64,000 nt of DNA from Thiotrichaceae bacterium UBA7357. Its GTDB lineage: Bacteria > Pseudomonadota > Gammaproteobacteria > Eutrophobiales > Eutrophobiaceae. Position 1 is the first letter of the stretch. Every line of letters begins with the position of its first letter. The stretch is from NCBI GenBank assembly GCA_002470825.1, contig DKOR01000037.1, positions 1-64,000 of the forward strand, written 5' to 3'. The notes under the pieces were generated by a model that was given only the letters and a program-made list of their open reading frames with translations, was not told the origin of the DNA and made no database searches. Position numbers and translations under genes: made by a program. Shown piece after piece: positions 1 through 8,817 of the stretch.

Positions 1-680
1 CGGATAATTTTATTGATGATTAAAAAGATACCACCTGCAAGATAAGCCAGTGCGATTGATTCCCAACCTTTACCACCGAATGAGCCATACAGTGGATTCG
101 ATTCAATTTCAGACACCATATTCATTAAGTCTAACTCTAATTTCATATTGGTCAACGGTGTGGCACCTGTTATGGCATCTAATTCGATTGGTAATCCTGA
201 AAAAATAATGCTGATGTTTTGCCTAATAGTTAATTCCTGTTCTGTAAACCCGGTCAAGTCAGGCCAATAGGCTATTTGTATAGGAAATGATAAGAGCACA
301 AAGATATAACCAGCCATGGCAGGATTAAAAGGATTACTACCAAGTCCGCCAAAGAGATGCTTAGCAACAACTACTGCGAAGGCAATACCCGTAAAGGACA
401 CCCACCAAGGTGTATAGGGTGAAATAGTAAGCGCAAAAAGTATTGCAGTGATGATAGCTGTGCCGTCTGTAATCACTGGACGAATCGTCTTTTTACGAAG
501 TATTAAAACTAACGCCTCAAATATTAATGCAAAGGCGACGGCTAATAGACAATTGATTAGGATACCTATTCCAAAATAATATGTACTCAATATTATTCCG
601 GGAATTAGTGCATAAAGTATTTTGTGCATTATTCCTGTAGCACTATTCTCTGGATGAGTATGTGATGAATATATCTGCAT
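1..680 (-). CDS. rnfD: Ion-translocating oxidoreductase subunit RnfD, partial (3' end beyond window)
   Basis: Membrane subunit of the Rnf/Rsx electron-transport complex. It carries a covalent FMN and helps couple electron transfer between ferredoxin/NADH carriers to ion transport or to SoxR reduction. Reading the minus strand from the ATG at 680 gives about 226 residues before the window edge. Several hydrophobic helices are visible, along with the family motif GGLGSNPFNPAMAGY near residue 120. The ITGATPL motif near residue 179 supplies the threonine that takes the FMN, so the flavin site looks intact. It follows rnfB by 4 bases, so the two are co-transcribed. The usual rnfC is not between them. 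No strong ribosome-binding site is visible, which suggests translational coupling to rnfB. The family call is secure; the C-terminus is unseen. Confidence 0.9.
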   Translation of the reverse strand, partial: MQIYSSHTHPENSATGIMHKILYALIPGIILSTYYFGIGILINCLLAVAFALIFEALVLILRKKTIRPVITDGTAIITAILFALTISPYTPWWVSFTGIAFAVVVAKHLFGGLGSNPFNPAMAGYIFVLLSFPIQIAYWPDLTGFTEQELTIRQNISIIFSGLPIELDAITGATPLTNMKLELDLMNMVSEIESNPLYGSFGGKGWESIALAYLAGGIFLIINKII

Positions 681-684
681 ATGA

Positions 685-1194
685 TTAAGGAGCAGGTATC
701 ATAGTGATACAATCAACTGGACAAGGCGCAACACACAATTCACAACCTGTACAATAAGCATCTATTACACTGTGCATTTGTTTTGGGGCGCCGACGATTG
801 CATCGACAGGACAAGCAGTAATACATTTAACGCAACCTATGCAGTGTTTTTCTTCAATTAAGGCAAGTCGAGGCACTATGTATTTATCTGTTTTTTTGTA
901 TAGAGGTTTTATGTCTACACCCACATTCAACGACAATGCCTTTATAGTTTCATCGCCGCCCGGTAAGCAGCGGTTTATCTCTGCTGAATGATTTGCTATA
1001 GCTACTGCATAGGGACGGCAACCATTAAAGCCACAATCACCACATTGCGTTTGAGGTAACAATTCCTCAATTGACTCAATATCCCGATATCTTTTTTTCT
1101 GCAACACATTTTTTTTTTGATTTGATGTAAGATGACCAATAAGCATTGTAAAGGCAATGATGAGTAATAATGCAATTAAAAATGAAGTACTCAT
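685..1194 (-). CDS. rnfB: Ion-translocating oxidoreductase iron-sulfur subunit RnfB
   Basis: Iron-sulfur electron-entry subunit of the Rnf complex, anchored in the inner membrane. Residues 3-21 form one N-terminal membrane helix. A four-cysteine [4Fe-4S] motif follows (C51, C54, C59, C76, around QCGDCGFNGC). Two ferredoxin-type 4Fe-4S motifs come next, CIGCVKCITACP near residue 117 and CTGCELCVAPCP near residue 147. All cluster ligands are present. At 169 residues it is somewhat shorter than E. coli RsxB (about 190), mainly at the C-terminus. Its ATG overlaps the rnfA stop as ATGA, so the two are translationally coupled in a metG-rnfA-rnfB-rnfD transcript. Confidence 0.95.
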   Translation of the reverse strand: MSTSFLIALLLIIAFTMLIGHLTSNQKKNVLQKKRYRDIESIEELLPQTQCGDCGFNGCRPYAVAIANHSAEINRCLPGGDETIKALSLNVGVDIKPLYKKTDKYIVPRLALIEEKHCIGCVKCITACPVDAIVGAPKQMHSVIDAYCTGCELCVAPCPVDCITMIPAP

Positions 1195-1766
1195 TTTAGA
1201 CCTGCTAGTCCCATGAGGCCCATTGAAAATATTCCCAGTGCGATGAGTAATATAGGTAAATAACGAAAAGGTTTAGGGACATTATTATTTTCAATACGTT
1301 CGCGTAAGCAGGTTAATACTAATAGCAGAAATAAAAAACCAATACCTGTACTGATGCCGTATAGCATTAATCTAAAAAAAGAAAAATTTTGTTTTTGAAA
1401 TAGTAAGGCAACAGCCAACAAGATTGGGTTAATTAATATGACAGGAATTAAGGTGTCGATCTGCTTTTGAATGCGAAGTGGTAGTCGATGCATTAATTGT
1501 TGAGAAGAATATACAACAAGAATGATTAACATAACATAAAACAATAGATCGAGATATTGTAATGATAATGGAATGATTATCAGATGGTCGAATAAGTAAA
1601 TAGCAGGTAGACATATCGCGAGGCAGTAAATAGTAGCTAACCCAACCAACCAGGCTTCATTCATGCGTTGGCTAGCAGCGATTTGCATGTCAAGACCAAC
1701 GAGATTGGTTAATACGAGATTATTAACCAATGCAACACTGAATAATAAGCCAAATAGTTCATTCAT
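1191..1766 (-). CDS. rnfA: RnfA-like membrane subunit lacking the [2Fe-2S] cysteines
   Basis: Polytopic membrane protein of 191 residues, the usual length for RnfA/RsxA, with about six hydrophobic helices. It keeps the family landmarks: VNNLVLT near residue 14, CLRERIENNNVPKPFR near residue 153 and a C-terminal GLMGLAGLK. In RnfA and NqrE relatives two cysteines from symmetry-related helices bind a [2Fe-2S] cluster inside the membrane. Here the first (GLCPF in E. coli) is GLDMQ, with Asp26 in place of Cys. The second (TTNCAVLG in E. coli) is LINPILLA, with Pro114 in place of Cys. The fold should persist but the cluster probably does not. The gene lies 43 bases after metG and overlaps rnfB. 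It could be a degenerate copy or a repurposed variant. Confidence 0.85.
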   Translation of the reverse strand: MNELFGLLFSVALVNNLVLTNLVGLDMQIAASQRMNEAWLVGLATIYCLAICLPAIYLFDHLIIIPLSLQYLDLLFYVMLIILVVYSSQQLMHRLPLRIQKQIDTLIPVILINPILLAVALLFQKQNFSFFRLMLYGISTGIGFLFLLLVLTCLRERIENNNVPKPFRYLPILLIALGIFSMGLMGLAGLK

Positions 1767-1809
1767 TGAACGAGTATCGGATTTTTGAGACGTTACAACA
1801 AGTATTGAT

Positions 1810-3846
1810 TTACTTCACTTTCATGCCCGGTTCCGCACCTTTTGCTGGATGGAGGATAAAGAGATCTTTTCCACCGGGACCAGCAGCCAACACCATACCT
1901 TCTGATAATCCAAAACGCATTTTTCTGGGCGCCAGATTTGCCACCATAACAGTGAGTTTTCCTTCTAGATCTTCTGGTGCATAGGCCGATTTGATGCCAG
2001 CAAAAACTTTGCGTGTTTCATCACCCAAACTAAGTGTAAGTTGTAATAATTTATCAGCTCCTTCAATATGCTCTGCCTTGACGATTTTGGCGATGCGTAA
2101 ATCAATCTTCATAAAATCTTCAAATGAAATTTCGTCGGCGATAGGATCATCTGCAAGTGGGCCGGTTAAAATCTCTTGTTTAGTTTCGTTGAGATTTAAA
2201 TCTTCTTTACTTTCTTTAACCATGGCGTCTACATGGTCCTTTTCGACTCGGGTCATCAAGGGTTTATACTTATTTATCTGGTGATCAGTTAATGGTAAAG
2301 CTGCGTCTTGCCACTGCATTGGCGTAATATTAAGAAAGTCTTCAGTATTAGCGGCTAGTGCAGGCAAGACAGGTTTCAGATAGAGAATGAGTAAACGAAA
2401 GCAGTTTATGCCCATTGTACAGACAGCTTGCAACTCTTCATCACGGACTTCTTCTTTAGCGATGACCCATGGTTTATGACCATCAATGTATTGATTCGCT
2501 TTATCAGCCAAGGCCATAATTTCGCGCATTGCTTTAGAATATTCTCGCGCTTCATAAGCGTTGGCTATATCTTTATTTGTATCAACCATTATTTTAAATA
2601 GTGTTTCATCATGAATGTACGCGGACAATTTTCCTGCGAAGCGTTTTTTGATAAACCCAGAACAACGGCTGGCAATATTTACTACTTTACCAATGAGATC
2701 CGAATTAACACGAGCAGTGAAGTCTTCCAGATTTAGATCGATATCATCAACACCTGATCCTAATTTAGCTGCGAAGTAATAACGCAGATATTCATGATTT
2801 AAATGGTTTAAATAGGTGCGTGCAGTTATAAATGTACCGCGAGACTTAGACATCTTTTGTCCATCGACTGTTAAGAAGCCATGGGCATAGATTGCTGATG
2901 GTGTTCTAAAACCACTACCTTCCAACATTGCCGGCCAGAATAAGGCATGAAAATATATGATGTCTTTACCGATAAAATGATACATTTCAGTATCACTATC
3001 CGCGCTACACCACTCGTCAAAATTCAACTCTGTTTTATCACATAAATTCTTAAAGCTAGCGAGGTAACCAATAGGCGCATCTAGCCACACATAAAAATAT
3101 TTTCCCGGTGCGTTTGGGATCTCAAAACCAAAATAGGGTTTATCGCGGGATATATCCCATTCCTGTAGACCGGCTTCAAACCACTCATCAAGCTTATTTG
3201 TAACTTCAGCTTGTAAATGACCCGCACGGGTCCATTTATGCAATTTGTCTTCAAAATCACCAAGCTTGAAGAAATAATGTTCCGATTCTTTTTCGATGGG
3301 GGTGGAACCAGAAATGGCTGATACTGGATTTTTTAAATCTGTTGGGTTGTAGGTTGCGCCACAAGATTCACAGCTATCGCCATACTGATCAGAGCTTCCA
3401 CACTTAGGACACTCGCCACGAATAAAACGATCTGGCAAAAACATCTCTTTTTCAGGGTCATAGGCTTGTTTTATAGTACGTTTATTGATGTGACCTTTTT
3501 TATTCAGTTCTTCATAAATCGTATTCGCCAGCCATTGATTCTCGTCAGAATGAGTACTGTGGAAATTATCAAATGTGACAGAAAAATCCTTGAAATCGGC
3601 CTGGTGTTCTTCAGAAATACGTTCAATTAAAGCTTCTGGACTGATACTTTCCTTTTGCGCACGTAACATGATGGGAGTGCCATGGGCATCATCTGCACAT
3701 ACGTAATAGCAAGTATGACCTTGCATTTTTTGAAAGCGCACCCAGATATCCGTCTGAATATATTCGACTAAATGTCCTATATGAATTGAACCATTGGCAT
3801 AGGGAAGGGCGCTGGTGACTAGGATTTGGCGTTGTTTGTCTTGCAT
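1810..3846 (-). CDS. metG: Methionine--tRNA ligase
   Basis: Cytoplasmic class I aminoacyl-tRNA synthetase that charges tRNA-Met. The protein has 678 residues, the expected length for the long form. The catalytic HIGH motif is at residues 22-25. A Cys4 zinc knuckle (CPKCG...CESCG) lies near residues 147-164. The KMSKS loop (QKMSKSRGT) is near residue 335, and a C-terminal EMAPII-like tRNA-binding and dimerisation domain runs from about residue 575. It is divergent from apbC and upstream of the rnf genes. Metal-site, signature and C-terminal domains are all complete. Confidence 0.98.
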   Translation of the reverse strand: MQDKQRQILVTSALPYANGSIHIGHLVEYIQTDIWVRFQKMQGHTCYYVCADDAHGTPIMLRAQKESISPEALIERISEEHQADFKDFSVTFDNFHSTHSDENQWLANTIYEELNKKGHINKRTIKQAYDPEKEMFLPDRFIRGECPKCGSSDQYGDSCESCGATYNPTDLKNPVSAISGSTPIEKESEHYFFKLGDFEDKLHKWTRAGHLQAEVTNKLDEWFEAGLQEWDISRDKPYFGFEIPNAPGKYFYVWLDAPIGYLASFKNLCDKTELNFDEWCSADSDTEMYHFIGKDIIYFHALFWPAMLEGSGFRTPSAIYAHGFLTVDGQKMSKSRGTFITARTYLNHLNHEYLRYYFAAKLGSGVDDIDLNLEDFTARVNSDLIGKVVNIASRCSGFIKKRFAGKLSAYIHDETLFKIMVDTNKDIANAYEAREYSKAMREIMALADKANQYIDGHKPWVIAKEEVRDEELQAVCTMGINCFRLLILYLKPVLPALAANTEDFLNITPMQWQDAALPLTDHQINKYKPLMTRVEKDHVDAMVKESKEDLNLNETKQEILTGPLADDPIADEISFEDFMKIDLRIAKIVKAEHIEGADKLLQLTLSLGDETRKVFAGIKSAYAPEDLEGKLTVMVANLAPRKMRFGLSEGMVLAAGPGGKDLFILHPAKGAEPGMKVK

Positions 3847-3964
3847 GATTATTATGGCTACAGGTATTTAAGACAGTAAAGTAGCATTATTCAATAGCAG
3901 CGTGAAGAGAACCTGATAAATAATGTAGAATACTCATCTAACTCATAGTGCAGGTCATAAATAA

Positions 3965-5053
3965 ATGTCGGTAGTCAGTCATGAAGAAGTAGAATCAATA
4001 CTTTCCGGAATAGTCGATCCCAGTAGTAATGAGAATATTATCAGCTCAAAATCAGTCAAAGATATCACTATTAGTGATGATGTTGTTTCCATCACTGTTC
4101 AGTTGGGTTATCCAGCTGAAGGCAATAAACAAGAACTGACAAATGCAATAACTACAGCATTTGACGATCAAGGTATTTCTAAGCCTATTGTTAAAATTTT
4201 CAGTAAGATTGTTTCTCATTCAGTGCAACAGGGAGTAAAGCTTTTGCCGAATGTTAAAAATACGATTGCCGTGGCTTCTGGTAAGGGTGGAGTCGGCAAA
4301 TCTACAACTTCAATCAATCTTGCACTTGCGCTGCAAGCTGAAGGTGCCACAGTCGGAATACTCGATGCTGATATTTATGGTCCCAGTCAGCCGCGTATGC
4401 TTGGTCTTATGGGCAAACCGGATACAACGGATGGTAAAACTGTTGAACCAAAAGTGAGTTATGGTGTGCAATCAATGTCCATTGGTTATTTAATCGAGGA
4501 AGATACACCTATGATTTGGCGCGGGCCGATGGTAACCGGTGCATTAGAACAATTATTGAATGATACGAATTGGCAAGATCTTGATTATCTGATTATCGAT
4601 CTTCCACCAGGTACGGGTGATATTCAATTGACTCTATGTCAAAAGATTCCGGTCAGTGGCGCTGTAATTGTCACAACGCCTCAAGATATTGCTTTATTGG
4701 ATGCAAAAAAGGCGTTAAAAATGTTTGAAAAAGTTAATGTGCCTGTTTTGGGAATCATTGAAAATATGAGCACATACATTTGTAGTAAATGTGGCAATGA
4801 AGAACATATTTTTGGCAGCGGTGGTGGTGATCAAATGTCCAAGCAATATGATATTGATTTGCTTGGTTCATTACCTTTAGATATCCGTATTCGAAAGGGT
4901 GTGGATAACGGTAAGCCGACTGTTGCTATAGAACCTGATTCAGAGATTGCCATGAACTATCGTGATATTGCTCGACGAACAGCTGCAAAACTTGCTATTC
5001 AGTCAAAAGATTACACTAATAAATTTCCTAAAATTATAATTGAGAATAATTAA
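3965..5053 (+). CDS. apbC: Iron-sulfur cluster carrier ApbC/Mrp
   Basis: P-loop ATPase of the Mrp/NBP35 family that carries and transfers [4Fe-4S] clusters to target proteins in the cytoplasm. Residues 1-85 form the N-terminal MIP18-like domain. The deviant Walker A, GKGGVGKST, is at residues 106-114. Further motifs are DADIYGPSQPRM and the Walker B LIIDLPPGTGD. The CxxC (CSKCG) near residue 275 bridges a cluster between two subunits. At 362 residues it has the normal length. It is divergent from metG, an arrangement seen in Pseudomonas and E. coli. The dcd start codon follows its stop with no spacer. Confidence 0.97.
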   Translation: MSVVSHEEVESILSGIVDPSSNENIISSKSVKDITISDDVVSITVQLGYPAEGNKQELTNAITTAFDDQGISKPIVKIFSKIVSHSVQQGVKLLPNVKNTIAVASGKGGVGKSTTSINLALALQAEGATVGILDADIYGPSQPRMLGLMGKPDTTDGKTVEPKVSYGVQSMSIGYLIEEDTPMIWRGPMVTGALEQLLNDTNWQDLDYLIIDLPPGTGDIQLTLCQKIPVSGAVIVTTPQDIALLDAKKALKMFEKVNVPVLGIIENMSTYICSKCGNEEHIFGSGGGDQMSKQYDIDLLGSLPLDIRIRKGVDNGKPTVAIEPDSEIAMNYRDIARRTAAKLAIQSKDYTNKFPKIIIENN

Positions 5054-5620
5054 ATGAGTGTTAAATCAGACAAATGGATTCGTCGTATGGTGAAAGAACA
5101 AGAAATGATAGAACCCTTTGAAGCAGGTCAAATTAAATCGAGAGGTGAAGAAAAACTAATCTCATATGGTACTTCTAGTTATGGTTATGACGTTCGTTGC
5201 TCAGATGAATTTAAAATTTTCACTAATGTACATTCGGCAACTGTCGATCCCAAACATTTCGATGAAAAAAGTTTTGTCGATATAAAATCGAGTAGTTGTA
5301 TTATTCCGCCCAACTCATTTGCACTTGCAAGAACAGTTGAGTTTTTTCGTATACCAAGAAATGTGTTGACGATTTGTTTAGGTAAATCTACTTATGCGCG
5401 TTGCGGAATTATTGTTAATGTCACACCACTTGAACCAGAGTGGGAAGGACATGTAACGTTAGAATTTTCAAATACAACGACATTACCTGCAAAAATTTAT
5501 GCTAATGAAGGTGTCGCTCAGGTAATCTTCATTGAATCGGATGAAGTTTGTGAGACGTCATATAAAGATCGTTCTGGTAAATATCAAGGTCAAAGAGGAG
5601 TTACTTTACCAAAAACTTGA
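5054..5620 (+). CDS. dcd: dCTP deaminase
   Basis: Cytoplasmic trimeric enzyme that deaminates dCTP to dUTP, feeding dTTP synthesis through dUTPase. The 188 residues match the usual length. Visible motifs are SYGTSSYGYDVR near residue 37, GKSTYARCG near residue 110 and the catalytic glutamate region TPLEPEWEGHVTLEFSN near residue 124. The C-terminal GKYQGQRGVTLP closes over the nucleotide. The ATG abuts the apbC stop, so the two are translated as a pair. Confidence 0.97.
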   Translation: MSVKSDKWIRRMVKEQEMIEPFEAGQIKSRGEEKLISYGTSSYGYDVRCSDEFKIFTNVHSATVDPKHFDEKSFVDIKSSSCIIPPNSFALARTVEFFRIPRNVLTICLGKSTYARCGIIVNVTPLEPEWEGHVTLEFSNTTTLPAKIYANEGVAQVIFIESDEVCETSYKDRSGKYQGQRGVTLPKT

Positions 5621-5995
5621 GATGTCCCCATGATTACCAAGTACAGGTTTGTTCTCCTGTTACCAATATTGAGATTAGACTTTAAATCGATAGGTTATAG
5701 AAATAATTTTTTTTAATCAATTCGCTTGAATAAATATTATCTTGAGCTGTAAGAAAGCTATTTACTATCGTTATAAAGGTGTTCTCTTCATGGATATTGT
5801 GTTGATTATAGTTAAAATAAATACTTAAGTGATAATCAAAAAAATATGTGAAAACTGATGGAAAATTATAAAGAAAATAGATTTTACTATTCCTCATCCG
5901 CATAATGGTCAATTGTTTTCAGTCTTACTCTAAGGTAATGGCGATTAGCAGAAATAAATTTAATATTTTTTAGAAATCAATTAATAATCTATGCT
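5621..5995 (+). other. Intergenic region, dcd to cysG
   Basis: 375 bases of strongly AT-rich sequence. A minus-strand open frame of 76 codons (5682-5912) exists, but it has no plausible ribosome-binding site or recognisable composition and is probably chance. No clear terminator was found after dcd and no confident promoter before cysG. Confidence 0.5.
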
Positions 5996-7387
5996 ATGAC
6001 GAATTTCCCAATATTTTTAAAACTTGAAAATCGTCCATGTTTGGTCGTTGGCGGGGGTCGTGTTGCTGCGAGAAAGATAGAACAATTGTTGAAAGCAAAT
6101 GCTAAGGTCACGCTCATAGCACCTAAAATTAGTTCCGTTTTAAATAAGTTTATAGAAGACAAGAAAATTACTTTTCTTGAGAAGAGTTATGAACGGAATG
6201 ATCTCGCTTCTATGGAGATGGTTATTGCAGCAACCGATGATAGAGAAGTTAATAACAAAATCGCTGAACATGCTAAATCAAAAAAAATCATGATTAATGT
6301 TGTTGATAATCCAGATGCTGGAACGTTCGTCATGCCATCTATTATAGACAGAAGTCCAGTTATAGTCGCCGTGTCGACAGGTGGTGCATCGCCTGTCTTA
6401 ACTCGATTATTACGTGCCCGTTTGGAGATTTTAATACCGGCAAGCTACGGCAAATTAGCAAGTCTTATCTCTATATTTAGGGAGACTGTTAAAGAAAGAT
6501 TTCCCTCTATTGACGAGAGAAGGCGATTTTGGGAGCAACTATTACAAGGACCAATTGCTGAACTAATATATACCGGCCAAGATCAAAAAGCCCTGAATTT
6601 ACTGGAAAAAAAAATAACGAATGAATTCTCCATCACACAACCTGAAGGTGAAGTATATTTAGTGGGAGGCGGACCAGGAGATCCTGATTTATTGACATTT
6701 CGAGCATTACGTTTAATGCAACAAGCCGATATTGTATTATACGATAGATTGGTCGCGCCGGACATTGTGAATCTAGTTCGTAAAGATGCTGAACGTATTT
6801 ATGTTGGCAAAGAACGTGATAAGCATACAGTCTCGCAAGAAGAGATTAATCAATTATTAGTCGAACTTGCTAAAAAGGGTAAGCGTGTTTTACGACTCAA
6901 AGGAGGCGACCCTTTTATATTTGGACGTGGAGGAGAAGAAATTGATTTGCTCTCTGAAAATAATATTCCGTTTCAGATAGTCCCGGGTATTACTGCGGCT
7001 AGTGGTTGTGCCTCTTATGCCGGTATCCCATTAACACATCGTAAGTATGCGCAATCCTGTCTATTTATCACAGGCCATCTTAAAGATGGGACAATGAATT
7101 TAAATTGGTCAGCTCTAGTACAGCCGCAGCAGACCTTGGCTGTTTATATGGGGACGCATGGAATAGAGATATTAAGTCGAGAATTAATTAAGCATGGTTT
7201 ACCAAAAACAACCCCTGCTGCAATCGTGCAGCAGGGTACCACTAAAGTTCAAAAAACCTATATAACAACGGTTGAAGATTTACCTAATATTCCTAAGCAA
7301 AATGAGGTGAAACCACCGAGCATGATAATTATCGGTGATGTTGTCTCATTACATGAAAAGCTAGCATGGTTTGGACAGCCTGATTAA
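5996..7387 (+). CDS. cysG: Siroheme synthase (trifunctional CysG)
   Basis: Makes siroheme, the cofactor of sulfite and nitrite reductases, from uroporphyrinogen III. The N-terminal half (about residues 1-200) is the precorrin-2 dehydrogenase/sirohydrochlorin ferrochelatase, with an NAD-binding motif VVGGGRVAARK near residue 17. The C-terminal half is SAM-dependent uroporphyrinogen-III methyltransferase, with VGGGPGDPDLLTFRAL near residue 222, RLKGGDPFIFGRGGEE near residue 302 and a final MIIIGDVVSLHEKLAWF. The 463 residues match fused CysG. No sulfite or nitrite reductase gene is in the window, so its client is elsewhere. Confidence 0.96.
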   Translation: MTNFPIFLKLENRPCLVVGGGRVAARKIEQLLKANAKVTLIAPKISSVLNKFIEDKKITFLEKSYERNDLASMEMVIAATDDREVNNKIAEHAKSKKIMINVVDNPDAGTFVMPSIIDRSPVIVAVSTGGASPVLTRLLRARLEILIPASYGKLASLISIFRETVKERFPSIDERRRFWEQLLQGPIAELIYTGQDQKALNLLEKKITNEFSITQPEGEVYLVGGGPGDPDLLTFRALRLMQQADIVLYDRLVAPDIVNLVRKDAERIYVGKERDKHTVSQEEINQLLVELAKKGKRVLRLKGGDPFIFGRGGEEIDLLSENNIPFQIVPGITAASGCASYAGIPLTHRKYAQSCLFITGHLKDGTMNLNWSALVQPQQTLAVYMGTHGIEILSRELIKHGLPKTTPAAIVQQGTTKVQKTYITTVEDLPNIPKQNEVKPPSMIIIGDVVSLHEKLAWFGQPD

Positions 7388-7850
7388 CACTAAGTCCTAT
7401 ATATATTGAAACTACAATAGGGGATCAAATATTCATCTAAAGAAATTTTTTCAATAGCCATTCTATCTAATATACAAAAACTAAAATTACATAAGTGAGC
7501 AATATTTATAGAGATATTAAAAAGATTAGATAAGTCGCGCTACTAGATTAACAAGCATAGTGAATTACTATTCATATTTTGAATTGAAGCATTCATTGAA
7601 ATAAATGTAAGTTACTGAAAACTAGATGTAAAGTGAATTAATCTTGATATTATCTTTCGCTTGCAAAGTCTCATTAACTCGCACTATATAGTGTTATTAA
7701 TTTCTTAATGGAAATAGTTGTATTATTGGTGTTAAGTTAGTGTTGTGTAATAAGTTAGACATTATTACGCGACGATGTGAAATGGGCTGGACTAACGTCA
7801 AGTCTTTTGTGGAAAATTTTGCCGCTTATTTTATTCCAGTTAAACAGAGA
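7388..7850. other. Intergenic region between convergent cysG and msrB
   Basis: 463 AT-rich bases between two genes that point at each other. Only a weak 5-bp hairpin, CCTAT/ATAGG, lies just after cysG near 7396. I see no convincing gene, terminator with a T-run, or RNA gene here. Confidence 0.5.
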
Positions 7851-8243
7851 TTAATTTTTCTTCAATTTTAATGAAATTGAATTTATGCAGTAACGTAAGC
7901 CTGTTGGCTGTGGTCCGTCGTCAAATACATGACCCAAATGAGAATCGCATTCCTTACATACAACTTCAACTCGTTGCATACCTAAACTATTATCAATTAA
8001 AGTCTTTACTTTTGCTTCGCTGGGCTCCCAGAAACTTGGCCAACCTGAACCAGAATTATACTTTTTATCAGAATTGAACAAATCACTACCACAACAAGTG
8101 CACTGATAAATTCCTTTGACTGTGCAGTCATTATATTTCCCAGTAAATGCAGGTTCAGTGTTTTTAAGTCTACAGATGGCATATTCTTCATTACTTAGAG
8201 TCCTCCGCCAATCTTCATTAGATTTTATTTTTTTATTACTCAT
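7851..8243 (-). CDS. msrB: Peptide-methionine (R)-S-oxide reductase MsrB
   Basis: Repairs oxidised methionine by reducing the R-sulfoxide in proteins, with electrons from thioredoxin. The protein has 130 residues, typical for the stand-alone enzyme. Two zinc-binding CxxC pairs are present (CTCCG near residue 48 and CKECD near residue 96). The substrate-site motif GSGWPSFW is near residue 65, and RYCIN near residue 117 holds the catalytic selenol-type cysteine position. It is a single-gene unit convergent with cysG. No msrA is adjacent. Confidence 0.96.
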   Translation of the reverse strand: MSNKKIKSNEDWRRTLSNEEYAICRLKNTEPAFTGKYNDCTVKGIYQCTCCGSDLFNSDKKYNSGSGWPSFWEPSEAKVKTLIDNSLGMQRVEVVCKECDSHLGHVFDDGPQPTGLRYCINSISLKLKKN

Positions 8244-8760
8244 TTCAAATTCCAGTTACAACTTTCCTCTAACATTAAGAATATAATCTTTTCCTGTCTT
8301 TTTATTTATAAGAATGACAACATTGTTAATGATCTTCAACAATTCAAAATCAAGATTACAAAAGAAGTTATTATGAAACATAGTAAGCTAATAACAGTAA
8401 CATAACAAAGAGAATGATCATTACTCTAATAGCGTAGAAGGGTTCAATTAGCTATGCAGCACTTAATGATGGATACTTTGTTTTATTATCAAGTTCTTTA
8501 TTGAACTATATACTGTAACCATCGTAGTAAGTAACAGGACCTAAATCACGTATCGAGATATTCTATGAAAAACTTGCCCTCTTCAGGTTGCATTTTTTAG
8601 TTTGTTCATTAAGCGGCCTGCCCTTCCACTCAGATCAAAAATGTATATTTAATTTTTTATAAAAGATAGCAGTAAGTTCTGTTTTGCATTTGAGGCATTG
8701 CAAATAACTTTTCCAGAAATTAAATTATCTAGAATCACTTCATAATATCTAAAATTATGC
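8244..8760. other. Intergenic region, msrB to lexA
   Basis: 517 AT-rich bases between the divergent msrB and lexA genes, upstream of the lexA promoter. No open frame with recognisable protein character was found. The sequence near 8683-8702 (TTGCATTTGAGGCATTGCAA) is a loose inverted repeat of unknown meaning. The msrB promoter should lie close to 8250-8320, but no consensus match stood out. Confidence 0.5.
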
Positions 8761-8812
8761 TTGAAAGTTCTCTTAATGTTCATTATGCTCGGAAGGAGAA
8801 CTTAAGGAGAAC
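8761..8812 (+). promoter_or_regulatory. lexA promoter with two GTTC-N7-GTTC LexA boxes
   Basis: A sigma70-like promoter reads TTGAAA (8761-8766), a 17-base spacer, then TATGCT (8784-8789). Box 1, GTTC-N7-GTTC, is at 8767-8781 and fills the spacer. Box 2 at 8798-8812 is the same motif inverted (GAAC-N7-GAAC) and covers the early transcribed region and the ribosome-binding site AAGGAGA. GTTC-N7-GTTC is the LexA box known from alphaproteobacteria; the usual gammaproteobacterial box is CTGT-N8-ACAG. The placement fits autorepression. The match is seen in sequence; the binding is inferred. Confidence 0.7.
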
Positions 8813-8817
8813 TTAGG

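Noticed and set aside
5682..5912. 76-codon minus-strand frame between dcd and cysG
   Set aside because: AT-rich chance frame with no ribosome-binding site or recognisable protein features.
8683..8702. TTGCATTTGAGGCATTGCAA upstream of lexA as another PhaR site
   Set aside because: It contains GCATTGCA but lacks the TGC-N3-GCA spacing and the flanking bases shared by the other sites.
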